Below are positions 1 through 7,284 of a DNA stretch of 64,000 bases, piece after piece. The position numbers and the translations under genes were made by a program. Every line of letters begins with the position of its first letter. The first letter of the stretch is position 1. Source of the stretch: Pelagibacteraceae bacterium AG-461-B04 (GTDB taxonomy: Bacteria; Pseudomonadota; Alphaproteobacteria; Pelagibacterales; AG-422-B15); the NCBI GenBank assembly GCA_003211835.1, contig QCRN01000007.1, forward strand, positions 1 to 64,000. The letters are read 5' to 3'. Below the pieces are notes generated by a model. That model was not told the origin of the DNA. It saw only the letters and a program-made list of their open reading frames with translations, and ran no database searches.

Positions 1-144
1 CACAAAACATGCATTGATCAGAATATGATTGTTTTAGATAACTTAGATAAAGAAAAGTATTCTGAACAAGAAATAGTTAATTATGGAAAATCAATAGGAA
101 CTGGCTGCAATGATGACACTTCGTATCGGATTACAGCCAGTTAG
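1..144 (+). CDS. C-terminal end of an unrecognised protein, cut by the window edge
   Basis: Reading frame 1 is open from the first base to a TAG at 142-144 and gives 47 residues ending in ...RITAS. I do not recognise the family. There is a Cys near the start of the fragment and a second one in a GTGCNDD stretch. It is only 7 bases from the end of the convergent minus-strand small-protein gene. Frame openness alone is weak evidence at this length, so its reality rests on the tight convergent arrangement. Confidence 0.4.
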   Translation, partial: HKTCIDQNMIVLDNLDKEKYSEQEIVNYGKSIGTGCNDDTSYRITAS

Positions 145-151
145 AATTTGA

Positions 152-445
152 TTAATTAGGAAAGTCCGTTAGCGCATCGTCTGACAAAATTGTCATTACC
201 GTTGTCTCTGTTAGAGCCCCAGCTTCTTGACGAGCTTTTGTGAGTTCTTCATCATTTTTAAAAGCCATTAAACCATCCTTGCTCTCATAATGCATGATCA
301 CAACCATAGAATTATCATCATCTGCGTGAGCTCCTGCATAAAGTACTTTTCCTTTAAAGCCTTTTATTTTTTCTGCATTTGCTTCTGCCATTGTTTTCCA
401 AGATTTAAAGCCTTTAGATAGCTTTTGAGTTAACATTACATACAT
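152..445 (-). CDS. small protein, probable ferredoxin-like alpha/beta-barrel fold (ABM- or DUF3764-like)
   Basis: The gene encodes 97 residues with no signal peptide. It has alternating strand/helix character, with a central segment (VLYAGAHADDDNSMVVIMHYES) in the style of small dimeric alpha/beta-barrel proteins such as the antibiotic-biosynthesis-monooxygenase (ABM) group; it may belong to DUF3764, but I cannot confirm that. It is the last gene of a four-gene minus-strand run whose other members are also small probable dimeric barrel or NTF2-like proteins. An AAGGAG motif lies about 12 bases before the chosen ATG. No enzymatic residue can be pointed to, and the substrate is unknown. Confidence 0.7.
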   Translation of the reverse strand: MYVMLTQKLSKGFKSWKTMAEANAEKIKGFKGKVLYAGAHADDDNSMVVIMHYESKDGLMAFKNDEELTKARQEAGALTETTVMTILSDDALTDFPN

Positions 446-460
446 TTTTTATTTTACTCC

Positions 461-838
461 TTATGATTCCATTGATGCAATTACTTCTGCATTAAATGAC
501 ATTTCTGTTTGATATTCAGCCATGCTTGCCATCTTTTCTGCGGCAGGATGTGACTGCCATAGTTCAAAATGTTTCATGCCTCCTTGCTCAGTCACATATA
601 CTTCGTGCAAAGAATAAATTGTTTTTCCTGAAGGTCCTTTTTCTAAGTCATTATCAATGTATTGAGGTGCTTTAGAAACAGAATAATCAACAATCCGTGG
701 CTCTTCGTCGCCAGAAAGATTATGAGTTTCTCTCATCCACACTTCATGCTCAGCAAAGAAACTTTCAACTTCTGATTTTTTATCTTCTGGTACAATCCAT
801 TGGGTAGTTATGGTATGTTGTGATTTGTTAGTTGTCAT
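461..838 (-). CDS. small ABM-like protein of unknown function
   Basis: The 125-residue product is cytosolic-looking, acidic and rich in Glu, Met and His. The opening strand (HTITTQWIVPED), the central YSLHEVYVTEQGGMKHFELWQSHPAAEK segment (quoted only as a landmark) and the spacing of helices resemble ABM-like dimeric barrels, in which the conserved pattern is an E.Y.....HF.. strand-helix unit. The start is supported by an AGGAGA ribosome-binding site. It lies 15 bases upstream of the 97-residue gene and 20 bases downstream of the SnoaL-like gene, so all are probably co-transcribed. Its role may be a small oxygenase, isomerase or binding protein; nothing visible decides this. Confidence 0.75.
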   Translation of the reverse strand: MTTNKSQHTITTQWIVPEDKKSEVESFFAEHEVWMRETHNLSGDEEPRIVDYSVSKAPQYIDNDLEKGPSGKTIYSLHEVYVTEQGGMKHFELWQSHPAAEKMASMAEYQTEMSFNAEVIASMES

Positions 839-858
839 AAATTCTCCTTTATTTTAAT

Positions 859-1239
859 TTACTTAATCATTGCGTCATAGGCAGTCAAAGTATCATCAAA
901 AGTCATCATGACTTTCATTTGATTGTCTTCAACTTCAAAGTAATGACCAAACATTGTATCCATTCCTTCGGCAGTTCCTTTCACTAAAACAAAGACTTTA
1001 TTACCCTCACTAATCATTGCTTGAGGCGTGACCATAAAATTATTCCAATACTCTGGAATCTTTGTCATATTAGCTATAAAATTTTCTTTGCCTTTATGCA
1101 CACCTGCTAATGGGTGCTTTCCTACTTCTCCTGGAAAAGTCCAAGTTATATCGTTATGAACCACTTCGCCAAAGAATGTTTCCATATCCCCTGAGCCAAA
1201 TAAATCATAACCTCTTTGAACTACTTCTTTTGCTTCCAT
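859..1239 (-). CDS. SnoaL-like / NTF2-like small protein
   Basis: The 126-residue protein starts MEAKEVVQRGYDLFGSGDME, a typical first helix of SnoaL-like (NTF2-fold) proteins, followed by ...HNDITWTFPGEV... and a C-terminal sheet with a FEVEDNQMKVMMTFDD segment. Members act as small-molecule cyclases, isomerases or hydrolases, or as binding proteins. I chose the ATG at 1239 because a perfect AGGAGG sits 5 bases upstream; a longer open frame to 1293 would run into the preceding gene. The GYD gene stops at 1241, only 1 base away, so the two are likely translationally coupled. Confidence 0.85.
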   Translation of the reverse strand: MEAKEVVQRGYDLFGSGDMETFFGEVVHNDITWTFPGEVGKHPLAGVHKGKENFIANMTKIPEYWNNFMVTPQAMISEGNKVFVLVKGTAEGMDTMFGHYFEVEDNQMKVMMTFDDTLTAYDAMIK

Positions 1240-1240
1240 A

Positions 1241-1567
1241 TTAACCTCCTGGTTTTGAATAGCTGCCAAGTGCTGTCCCTGCTTTAGACACAATCTCAGT
1301 CATATCGACTGCTTCTAGTATGACTGCATCCGTTGCCATACCTGTAGATTGAACTGCAATTTTTGCACCAGCAGCTGAATTAAAATCAATGGCATCTACA
1401 ACCATCACTAAATCGTAGTCCCCTCTAACTATATCAAAAGACATTAAGTTGCCGCCAACCGACTCAACAAGCTTGGTCACAGCTGCCTTTCTGTCATCTG
1501 TAGGCTTACTTAAGAATCCCTTAAGAGCTTCTGGGGTATATTTTGCCATCATATAAAATTTAGCCAT
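1241..1567 (-). CDS. GYD domain protein
   Basis: The 108-residue product carries the hallmark of GYD-domain proteins: a RGDYDLVMVVDA strand at about residues 50-61, preceded by a helix and a VGGNLMSFDIV strand. The family adopts a small ferredoxin-like fold and has no agreed biochemical function. The start ATG has an AAGGAG site 6 bases upstream. It is the first gene of a four-gene operon of small proteins and is divergent from an SDR dehydrogenase 85 bases away, so the promoters for both directions must lie in 1568-1651. Confidence 0.88.
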   Translation of the reverse strand: MAKFYMMAKYTPEALKGFLSKPTDDRKAAVTKLVESVGGNLMSFDIVRGDYDLVMVVDAIDFNSAAGAKIAVQSTGMATDAVILEAVDMTEIVSKAGTALGSYSKPGG

Positions 1568-1651
1568 AATTACTCCTTTAAATAAAATTATTATGAACTA
1601 TCTTAGTGAAACTTTTATGACAAATTTTTATACCTTTATTAAGGAGCTTAT

Positions 1652-2512
1652 ATGACCGATCTCAAAGGAAAAACATTATTTATTACTGGCGCAACTAGAG
1701 GAATAGGTTACGCAATTGCAGAACGTGCTGCCAAAGATGGGGCTAACATCGCGATAATTGCAAAAACAACTGAACCTCATCCAAAATTGCCTGGAACTAT
1801 TCATACAGCTGCTGAGGATCTCATTAAAGCAGGCGGTAATGCAATTGGAATAAAAACTGATATCAGATTTGAAGATCAAGTTATTGCTGCAGTAGATCAA
1901 ACAGTAGAGACTTTTGGTGGAATTGATATCTGTATTAACAATGCAAGCGCTATCAGCCTTACGCCGACTTTAAACACAGACATGAAAAAGTATGATTTGA
2001 TGCATAATATTAATACACGTGGAACGTTTATGGTTTCAAAATCGTGTATTCCACATTTAAAAAAAGGAAATAACCCCCATATATTAAATCTGGGTCCACC
2101 ATTAAATATGCAGAGTCAATGGTTTAGTCCACATGTTGCTTACACCATGGCAAAATATGGGATGAGCATGTGCACCCTTGGTATGTCAGAAGAGTTAAAG
2201 TCTGCTGGTATTGCAGTAAATTCACTATGGCCAAGAACCATGATCGATACCGCTGCTGTAAATAATATATTGGCTGCATCAATGGATGATCAGGGTAAAA
2301 GTAAGTGCAGAACTCCAGCTATTATGGGCGATGCTGCTTATATTATTTTAACTCAAGATTCTAAAAAGTTTACAGGAAATATGTGTGTCGATGACAGCAC
2401 ATTAATTCACTCAGGTAAGTCTGATTTATCAGAATATTTAGCAACTCCAGATGCTGAGCCATTTCCAGATTTCTTTGTAAATGATAATGACGGTGAAATT
2501 AAATTAGTTTAA
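1652..2512 (+). CDS. SDR-family dehydrogenase of the HSDL2 type
   Basis: The 286-residue protein has a Rossmann fold with the TGATRGIG nucleotide-binding motif (about residues 12-19) and a NNAS motif near 96-99. The segment around residues 145-172 (PPLNMQSQWFSPHVAYTMAK, then YG) matches the hydroxysteroid-dehydrogenase-like 2 (HSDL2) branch of short-chain dehydrogenases. Catalytic Tyr164 and Lys168 are in place, but the residue aligned with the catalytic Ser of human HSDL2 (ISPP) is Gly148 here (LGPP). The start has an AGGAG site. HSDL2-like bacterial enzymes are poorly characterised; an acyl- or hydroxy-fatty-acid substrate is a guess. It is divergent from the GYD operon. Confidence 0.88.
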   Translation: MTDLKGKTLFITGATRGIGYAIAERAAKDGANIAIIAKTTEPHPKLPGTIHTAAEDLIKAGGNAIGIKTDIRFEDQVIAAVDQTVETFGGIDICINNASAISLTPTLNTDMKKYDLMHNINTRGTFMVSKSCIPHLKKGNNPHILNLGPPLNMQSQWFSPHVAYTMAKYGMSMCTLGMSEELKSAGIAVNSLWPRTMIDTAAVNNILAASMDDQGKSKCRTPAIMGDAAYIILTQDSKKFTGNMCVDDSTLIHSGKSDLSEYLATPDAEPFPDFFVNDNDGEIKLV

Positions 2513-2526
2513 TTGATCTAAGCTAT

Positions 2527-2640
2527 ATGGAACAATTTAATTTTAAACAGTTTATGCAAATACTGTATAGAGTTTTAACATTTCCTATGATGGCATTGAT
2601 GATCTTTTTAGTTCTTTTAGCTTTTTTGTATATTTTCTAG
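2527..2640 (+). CDS. possible 37-residue single-span membrane peptide
   Basis: A short open frame (38 codons including TAG) begins 14 bases after the SDR gene. It codes for a basic-aromatic N terminus (MEQFNFKQFMQILYR) followed by about 20 hydrophobic residues ending in ...LAFLYIF, which is a single membrane helix. No strong ribosome-binding site is visible. The composition is what an alphaproteobacterial membrane microprotein would look like, but AT-rich DNA produces such frames by chance. Confidence 0.35.
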   Translation: MEQFNFKQFMQILYRVLTFPMMALMIFLVLLAFLYIF

Positions 2641-2647
2641 TTTAAAC

Positions 2648-2821
2648 TTAGTCGTCATACCTTTTAGTGTTGCATGAAGGGATTGTTGTATCATAATTAA
2701 TTTCTTGTTCGCCAGAGCAACAAGGATCAATATTAATTTTGCAGTATGGACACTGATAATGACCGTGAACCTCAATGGGATTAACTTGTTTACTGCACCA
2801 CATGCAATCTGTAAGAATCAT
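2648..2821 (-). CDS. 57-residue zinc-ribbon-like protein
   Basis: This small frame encodes 57 residues with two Cys pairs typical of a zinc ribbon, CMWC at residues 6-9 and CPYC at 24-27, followed by CC at 34-35 and a final Cys at 50. Its ATG overlaps the TGA of the upstream membrane-protein gene as ATGA, the classic arrangement for translational coupling, which argues that it is real. It probably binds zinc or another metal. No partner or function can be inferred beyond the co-expression with the 213-residue membrane protein. Confidence 0.7.
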   Translation of the reverse strand: MILTDCMWCSKQVNPIEVHGHYQCPYCKINIDPCCSGEQEINYDTTIPSCNTKRYDD

Positions 2822-3459
2822 AAGTAATTATACTGCTTACCATGCTTTTTATAAAAATAAATTGATATAAAATAAAATATAGGTGTACCAATTAACCATG
2901 CGGATTGAGATTGTAATGTGATCTCCCGCTCGCCAAAGGACATTAGTGTTGGATTGAAAAATGATCCTAACGGCATTAACGGTGCCCAAGATAACAGGGC
3001 GTCCCCTCCTACTTGATTGTGATAAATGATTGTCTCAACTATAAAATTTTGTCCCATAAACCATACAAAAAAGACAGTAAAAAATAAGTAACTAAACTCT
3101 TGATAATTTTCTGCTCTCTTCGGAAATAGCCAGTATACCAATATAATTGCGAACCAAACTATTCCTGTATCGGCTAAGGAGTTTACTAACCAGTTAATAT
3201 GCAAAGGTATCGCACAGCTGAGTGCTTCTGAGCGCCTGAGTGTAACTTCGTCACCATTTAATATACCGTAATTTACCCATAGCTCCCATCCAAAAGCAGC
3301 AATTAAAAATGAAGATAAAAGAGTAAACGTGATCCACGTTTTCATTTGTTTTTTATAAGTTAAATAAGCTGCAAGGATTAAAGGAGCCAAGGCTGATGAA
3401 TAAACAACAATTACTCTTCTCCACTCAACGCTGTCTAATCCACAATCTAGCAACCACAT
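2818..3459 (-). CDS. polytopic membrane protein of unknown function
   Basis: The 213-residue product has about six hydrophobic segments (near residues 17-34, 42-60, 98-114, 125-145, 150-165 and 188-203), so it is an inner-membrane protein. It contains charged loops with conserved-looking Trp and Glu residues (FGWELWVNYG, WFMGQNFIVETIIYHNQVGG). I do not recognise the family. It precedes the zinc-ribbon-like gene with an ATGA overlap and follows the 51-residue single-span gene closely (2 bases), suggesting a small operon of three unknowns. Confidence 0.75.
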   Translation of the reverse strand: MWLLDCGLDSVEWRRVIVVYSSALAPLILAAYLTYKKQMKTWITFTLLSSFLIAAFGWELWVNYGILNGDEVTLRRSEALSCAIPLHINWLVNSLADTGIVWFAIILVYWLFPKRAENYQEFSYLFFTVFFVWFMGQNFIVETIIYHNQVGGDALLSWAPLMPLGSFFNPTLMSFGEREITLQSQSAWLIGTPIFYFISIYFYKKHGKQYNYL

Positions 3460-3461
3460 CG

Positions 3462-3617
3462 TTAGATGTTACTTATAACAAAATATAATATAATTGATGC
3501 AGCAACAATTGAGTACCAGGTGATAACCCAGTTTCTAGCTACGTTAGGATTAATGTCTTTCTTTTTTTCAAGATCTTCTTTTTTCTGGTACGGACCTAAT
3601 TTTTCGTAAAATTTCAT
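3462..3617 (-). CDS. 51-residue single-span membrane protein
   Basis: This frame of 52 codons gives a highly charged N-terminal half rich in Lys and Glu (YQKKEDLEKKKD) and one C-terminal membrane helix (VITWYSIVAASIILYFVI), ending in SNI. Its stop lies 2 bases before the start of the polytopic membrane protein, and the two probably form one transcript with the zinc-ribbon-like gene. The layout recalls small accessory subunits of membrane complexes, but no family is recognised. Confidence 0.6.
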   Translation of the reverse strand: MKFYEKLGPYQKKEDLEKKKDINPNVARNWVITWYSIVAASIILYFVISNI

Positions 3618-3654
3618 ATTTAAATTTGTTTTATTTATTGAGCAGCAATTTATT

Positions 3655-3730
3655 TGGTATGCCCGCTCGGGTTCGAACCGAGGACAACTCCCTTAAAAGG
3701 GGAGTGCTCTACCAACTGAGCTACGGGCAC
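3655..3730 (-). tRNA. tRNA-Lys (anticodon UUU)
   Basis: Read on the minus strand, the 76 bases fold into a cloverleaf: acceptor GTGCCCG pairs with CGGGCAT, the D-arm is GCTC/GAGC, the anticodon stem is CTCCC/GGGAG around the loop CTTTTAA (anticodon TTT), and the T-arm is CTCGG-TTCGAAC-CCGAG. The discriminator is A and the 3' CCA is encoded in the DNA (3655-3657). It lies between the end of the suf operon and the small-membrane-protein genes, on the same strand as both. Confidence 0.97.
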
Positions 3731-3742
3731 ATATTCTCATTT

Positions 3743-3772
3743 ATATATACGAATATTAGCTAAATATATACG
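3743..3772. repeat. two 9-base direct repeats 21 bases apart upstream of tRNA-Lys
   Basis: The sequence ATATATACG occurs at 3743-3751 and again at 3764-3772, in the 67-base gap between tRNA-Lys and sufT. The 21-base period equals two helical turns, which would fit a tandem protein site or promoter elements for the tRNA. The sequence is AT-rich, so chance is a serious alternative. Confidence 0.3.
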
Positions 3773-3797
3773 TATTTTTGTATTTCAAGTAGATATC

Positions 3798-4106
3798 TCA
3801 CATCATATCTAATTCAAGTCTAGCGATTTCAGACATACGTGACATATCCCACGGAGGATCCCATACTAAATCGACACTCACATTGTTTACACCGGGTACA
3901 TCGACTACTGCTTGTTTTACTTTTTTAGGCATTTCATCTGCGACAGGACAATGAGGTGTAGTTAAAGTCATGTGTATTAAAACATCATTAGTTGGTGAAA
4001 CTTCACATTTATAAATCAAACCTAATTCATAAATATCAACAGGTATTTCAGGGTCGAATACTGTTTTGAGAGCGTCAATAATTTTTTGATCTTCTAGCTT
4101 TTCCAT
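3798..4106 (-). CDS. sufT: SufT-type Fe-S assembly protein (DUF59/MIP18 family)
   Basis: The 102-residue protein has the full DUF59/MIP18 signature: VFDPEIPVDIYELGLIY near residues 16-32, the Cys-containing TTPHCPVADEMP near 49-60, and the final WDPPWDMSRMSEIARLELDMM-type tail (residues 82-102). Family members help mature Fe-S proteins, probably in cluster transfer. It is the last gene of the cysE-iscR-suf operon, 6 bases after msrB, which is a common position for sufT. Confidence 0.93.
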   Translation of the reverse strand: MEKLEDQKIIDALKTVFDPEIPVDIYELGLIYKCEVSPTNDVLIHMTLTTPHCPVADEMPKKVKQAVVDVPGVNNVSVDLVWDPPWDMSRMSEIARLELDMM

Positions 4107-4112
4107 TAATTA

Positions 4113-4694
4113 CTAATTGAAAAGTTTGACAAAAACACCGTAACCATTTTCATCTAGTTCATCTACAGGTATAAATTTTAATGAAGCAGAATTAATGCAA
4201 TATCTAAGGCCAGTTTCTGTTGGCCCATCATTAAACAAATGGCCTAAATGAGCATCGCCATATTCACTTCTAACTTCAGTTCTCGTCATGCCAAGCGATT
4301 TATCAACAATTTCAACTATCTCTGTTCCATTTATTGGGCGATCAAAGCTTGGCCACCCTGTACCTGAATCAAACTTATCTAAAGATGAAAATAGCGGCTC
4401 TCCAGAGATAATATCTACATAAATACCTTTCTCTTTGCTGTCCCAATACTCATTTGCAAAAGGTCTTTCTGTGCCATCGTTAAGAGCAACAGCTTTTTGT
4501 TCATCGGTTAGCTTGCTTATTGCTTCAGCTCTTTCCTCAGGTGTCGCTGAACACCAAAATGGAGTCTCAATTACATCTACTTTAGTCATATCGTATCCTT
4601 CCAAATCAACTTCTGAAAAAGCATTATTACTATACAACAACTGTAAAACAATAAATAGAAGTAATAAGGCTATATACACAGGATATAATCTCAT
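4113..4694 (-). CDS. msrB: peptide-methionine (R)-S-oxide reductase MsrB, probably exported
   Basis: MsrB reduces the R-sulfoxide of methionine in oxidised proteins. The 193-residue protein has an N-terminal hydrophobic segment (about residues 6-22) and then the MsrB fold: [35 protein letters not shown] and the catalytic RYCINSAS with Cys166. The zinc-binding CxxC pairs of zinc-type MsrBs are absent (YVDIISGEP). The usual resolving Cys in GCGWPSF is Thr112, leaving Cys48 in the N-terminal extension as the only other Cys. It sits inside the suf operon, 3 bases after sufU and 6 before sufT, which suggests a link to oxidative stress or Fe-S repair. Confidence 0.92.
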   Translation of the reverse strand: MRLYPVYIALLLLFIVLQLLYSNNAFSEVDLEGYDMTKVDVIETPFWCSATPEERAEAISKLTDEQKAVALNDGTERPFANEYWDSKEKGIYVDIISGEPLFSSLDKFDSGTGWPSFDRPINGTEIVEIVDKSLGMTRTEVRSEYGDAHLGHLFNDGPTETGLRYCINSASLKFIPVDELDENGYGVFVKLFN

Positions 4695-4697
4695 AAT

Positions 4698-5132
4698 TTA
4701 TTCTTTCAAAGCATTTTTAAAAGTATGCCAAGCAAGTGTTGCACACTTAACTCTCATAGGGAAATCTTTGACACCTTTAAGAGCATAAAGAGAATCATCT
4801 TCATCAATAGTGCTAAGTGAATCTTCAGAACCCTTCACTAGGTCAGTAAAATCTTTGAACATATTTTCTGCATAGGATAGTTTTTTACCTTTTAATTTTT
4901 CAGTCATAAGTGAAGCAGATGCTACTGAAATAGCACATCCTTCGCCTGAAAATTTAATATCTTTTATAATATCGTCATCATCAACAAATAACGTAAGACT
5001 TACCTTATCTCCACACAATGGGTTATGTCCGTGAGCACTTTTATTGTGAGTTTCACATACACCAAAATTTCTAGGCTCATTACCATGATCGAGTATTATT
5101 TCTTGATATAATTCTTTGAGTAATTCATTCAT
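4698..5132 (-). CDS. sufU: SufU/IscU-type Fe-S scaffold or sulfur-transfer protein
   Basis: The 144-residue protein has the three conserved Cys of the NifU-N/SufU family: Cys40 in NPLCGD (with Asp42), Cys66 in GEGCAIS and Cys130 in VKCATLAWH. The roughly 18-residue insertion between Cys66 and Cys130 relative to IscU is typical of SufU. In Firmicutes SufU is a zinc-dependent sulfur acceptor for SufS; the same pairing is likely here because sufS lies immediately upstream with an ATGA overlap. No sufE gene is seen, consistent with SufU in that role. Confidence 0.93.
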   Translation of the reverse strand: MNELLKELYQEIILDHGNEPRNFGVCETHNKSAHGHNPLCGDKVSLTLFVDDDDIIKDIKFSGEGCAISVASASLMTEKLKGKKLSYAENMFKDFTDLVKGSEDSLSTIDEDDSLYALKGVKDFPMRVKCATLAWHTFKNALKE

Positions 5133-6361
5133 TTTATAAAAAATTCCTTACATTTAATTAATGCATTTATAAAAATATCAACTTCTTCAATGGTGTTATA
5201 CACCCCAAAAGATAATCTAGACGTTGAATTGACACCTAGATGTTTCATGAGTGGCTGACAACAATGGTGACCTGCTCTTACTGCAATCCCTTCTACATCT
5301 AAAAATGAAGAGACTTCATGTGAATGAATATTTTCTATATTAAATGAAATAATTGAATTTCTATTATTTGCATCGCCATATATTTTAACAAAGTCAAGTT
5401 CACTAATTTTTTCATAAGCATACTTAGTGAGCTCTTCTTCATGATTAAATATGTTTTCTATGCCTATATTATTCATGTAGTCTATTGCTATGCCCAAGCC
5501 ATGAGCCTCAGCAATTGGAGGAGTACCTGCCTCATATTTTGCAGGTAACTCAGCGTAAGAGACTTTATCAGTTGTTACCTCTCCAATCATTCCTCCGCCA
5601 CCTTGATAAGGGGGCATTTCGTTTAAAAGATTCTCTTTTCCATAGAGGACCCCGATGCCTGATGGTCCATATGTTTTGTGGCCCGAAAATACAAAAAAAT
5701 CACATTCAAGTTTTTGTACATCAATTTTTAAGTGCGCAGCTGACTGACACCCGTCTAATAAAATTGCTACATTATTTCTTTTGCAAATACTTGAGACTTT
5801 TTCGTCAATCTTACTACCATACACATTTGAAAGGTGAGTCAAGGCAGCAATTTTAGTTTTAGGAGTTATAAGACTTTCAAAGTGATTAACATCAATCTCA
5901 CCGGACTCAGTTATGTTTGCAAATTTAATTACCACTCCGTATTTATCTCTTAAAAAATACCATGGTATTAAATTTGAGTGATGTTCCATTAGAGATAATA
6001 TAATTTCATCTCCTGTACTCATATATTTATCGTAAAATGTTTGTGCTACAAGATTTATGCTCTCTGTTGCACTTTTTGTGAAAATTATTTCATTTTCTGA
6101 TTTAGCATTTATGAAACTTTGTACTTTTTTTCTAGCATCTTCATATCGTAATGTTGATTCTACTGATAACGTATGAACACCTCTACTCACATTTGAATAG
6201 TGACTTTTGTAGAATTGATTTAGTTCATCAATGACTACTTGTGGCTTTTGCGCAGAAGCAGCTGTATCAAAGTATACTAAATCCTTTGTCTTAAGAATTT
6301 TTTTCGAAAGAATAGGGAAATCATTTCTAATATCTTTACGTATAATTTTATCTTTATTCAT
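5129..6361 (-). CDS. sufS: SufS cysteine desulfurase
   Basis: SufS takes sulfur from cysteine (giving alanine) for Fe-S cluster assembly and uses PLP. The 410-residue protein shows FSGHKTYGPSGIG with the PLP-binding Lys (near residue 230), LDGCQSAAHL in the cofactor domain, and HHCCQPLM with the persulfide-forming Cys near residue 372. I chose ATG at 6361, 2 bases after the sufD stop; the open frame also allows a TTG start at 6370 inside sufD. It ends in an ATGA overlap with sufU. Confidence 0.96.
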   Translation of the reverse strand: MNKDKIIRKDIRNDFPILSKKILKTKDLVYFDTAASAQKPQVVIDELNQFYKSHYSNVSRGVHTLSVESTLRYEDARKKVQSFINAKSENEIIFTKSATESINLVAQTFYDKYMSTGDEIILSLMEHHSNLIPWYFLRDKYGVVIKFANITESGEIDVNHFESLITPKTKIAALTHLSNVYGSKIDEKVSSICKRNNVAILLDGCQSAAHLKIDVQKLECDFFVFSGHKTYGPSGIGVLYGKENLLNEMPPYQGGGGMIGEVTTDKVSYAELPAKYEAGTPPIAEAHGLGIAIDYMNNIGIENIFNHEEELTKYAYEKISELDFVKIYGDANNRNSIISFNIENIHSHEVSSFLDVEGIAVRAGHHCCQPLMKHLGVNSTSRLSFGVYNTIEEVDIFINALIKCKEFFIK

Positions 6362-6363
6362 TG

Positions 6364-7284
6364 TTAGCAATTTTGGTTAATGTAATCCCTTGCTTTGGAT
6401 TGCATTTGTACATTTTCAATTTTATTTAAAAATTCACTAAGAAAACCCTGCATATATAATTTTTCTGCATCTTTCTTTTCTATACCTCGCGAGGCAAGAT
6501 AAAAAAGTACTGAATCGTCTGGTTTACCAGAAGCAGCCCCGTGAGAGCAAATGACATCATCATTATTAATTTCTAAGATTGGAGTTAAATTTATTTTTGA
6601 CTCATCAGACATGACTAAGCCTTTACTTATTTGACTAGATACCGTGTCAGAACAATCATCGTCTACAAAAACCTTTCCTTTAAATGTGACATTAGATTTG
6701 CCTCGTGAAACTGTTTTGAAAGAACAATCAGATATAGCCGACTGTGACATATGAGAAATATCAAGTTGATTTTTACAGTTAGTAGAGTCTGCAATCACCA
6801 CCCCACTACCAATATATTTAGAGTTTTTTTCGTTTAATGAAATTTTAGTAACATTAGACATTTCTTTTGAGCCATTTGAGAAGTTAAAATCTCTGAAAAT
6901 ACAGTTTGATTGAAGATCACAATTGTGAACAAAAGAGTTCTTTGTTGATACATTAAATTTATTAAATCTATATAGCTCAAATACAGCATTTGGTCTCATA
7001 ATGGTATTCATTTGAATTTCAGTCGCACCTTCATAGTTTGCTTCATCTATAAACTCTAGTGTAGCATTGTCGTAGATTTGAAGATTGACAGTTGCTTTGA
7101 TATCTTGCTTTTCATTACATGTTAAATGAATACGATTATTAATTTTAGATTTTTCAATTTCAATATCTATGATGGGACTGTTTTCATCGTTTGAACAATT
7201 TATCTTTATTTCGTTAGAAGGATTCTGAATATTGATCTTTTCAGATATTTCTATGATACAATCTAAAGGACTGACTGACTTCAT
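6364..7284 (-). CDS. sufD: SufD, subunit of the SufBCD Fe-S scaffold
   Basis: SufD pairs with SufB and SufC in the scaffold that builds Fe-S clusters. The 306-residue protein is on the short side (E. coli SufD is about 420) and its N-terminal third is weakly conserved. The C-terminal half has the beta-helix pattern and the ending typical of the family: SHGAASGKPDDSVLFYLASRG (spread over about residues 246-266), then the helical KDAEKLYMQGFLSEFLNKI. It overlaps sufC by 4 bases (ATGA). Confidence 0.93.
   Translation of the reverse strand: MKSVSPLDCIIEISEKINIQNPSNEIKINCSNDENSPIIDIEIEKSKINNRIHLTCNEKQDIKATVNLQIYDNATLEFIDEANYEGATEIQMNTIMRPNAVFELYRFNKFNVSTKNSFVHNCDLQSNCIFRDFNFSNGSKEMSNVTKISLNEKNSKYIGSGVVIADSTNCKNQLDISHMSQSAISDCSFKTVSRGKSNVTFKGKVFVDDDCSDTVSSQISKGLVMSDESKINLTPILEINNDDVICSHGAASGKPDDSVLFYLASRGIEKKDAEKLYMQGFLSEFLNKIENVQMQSKARDYINQNC

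Noticed and set aside
1240-1293. Longer start of the SnoaL-like gene at 1293
   Set aside because: It would overlap the GYD gene by over 50 bases, whereas ATG 1239 has a perfect AGGAGG site at good distance.
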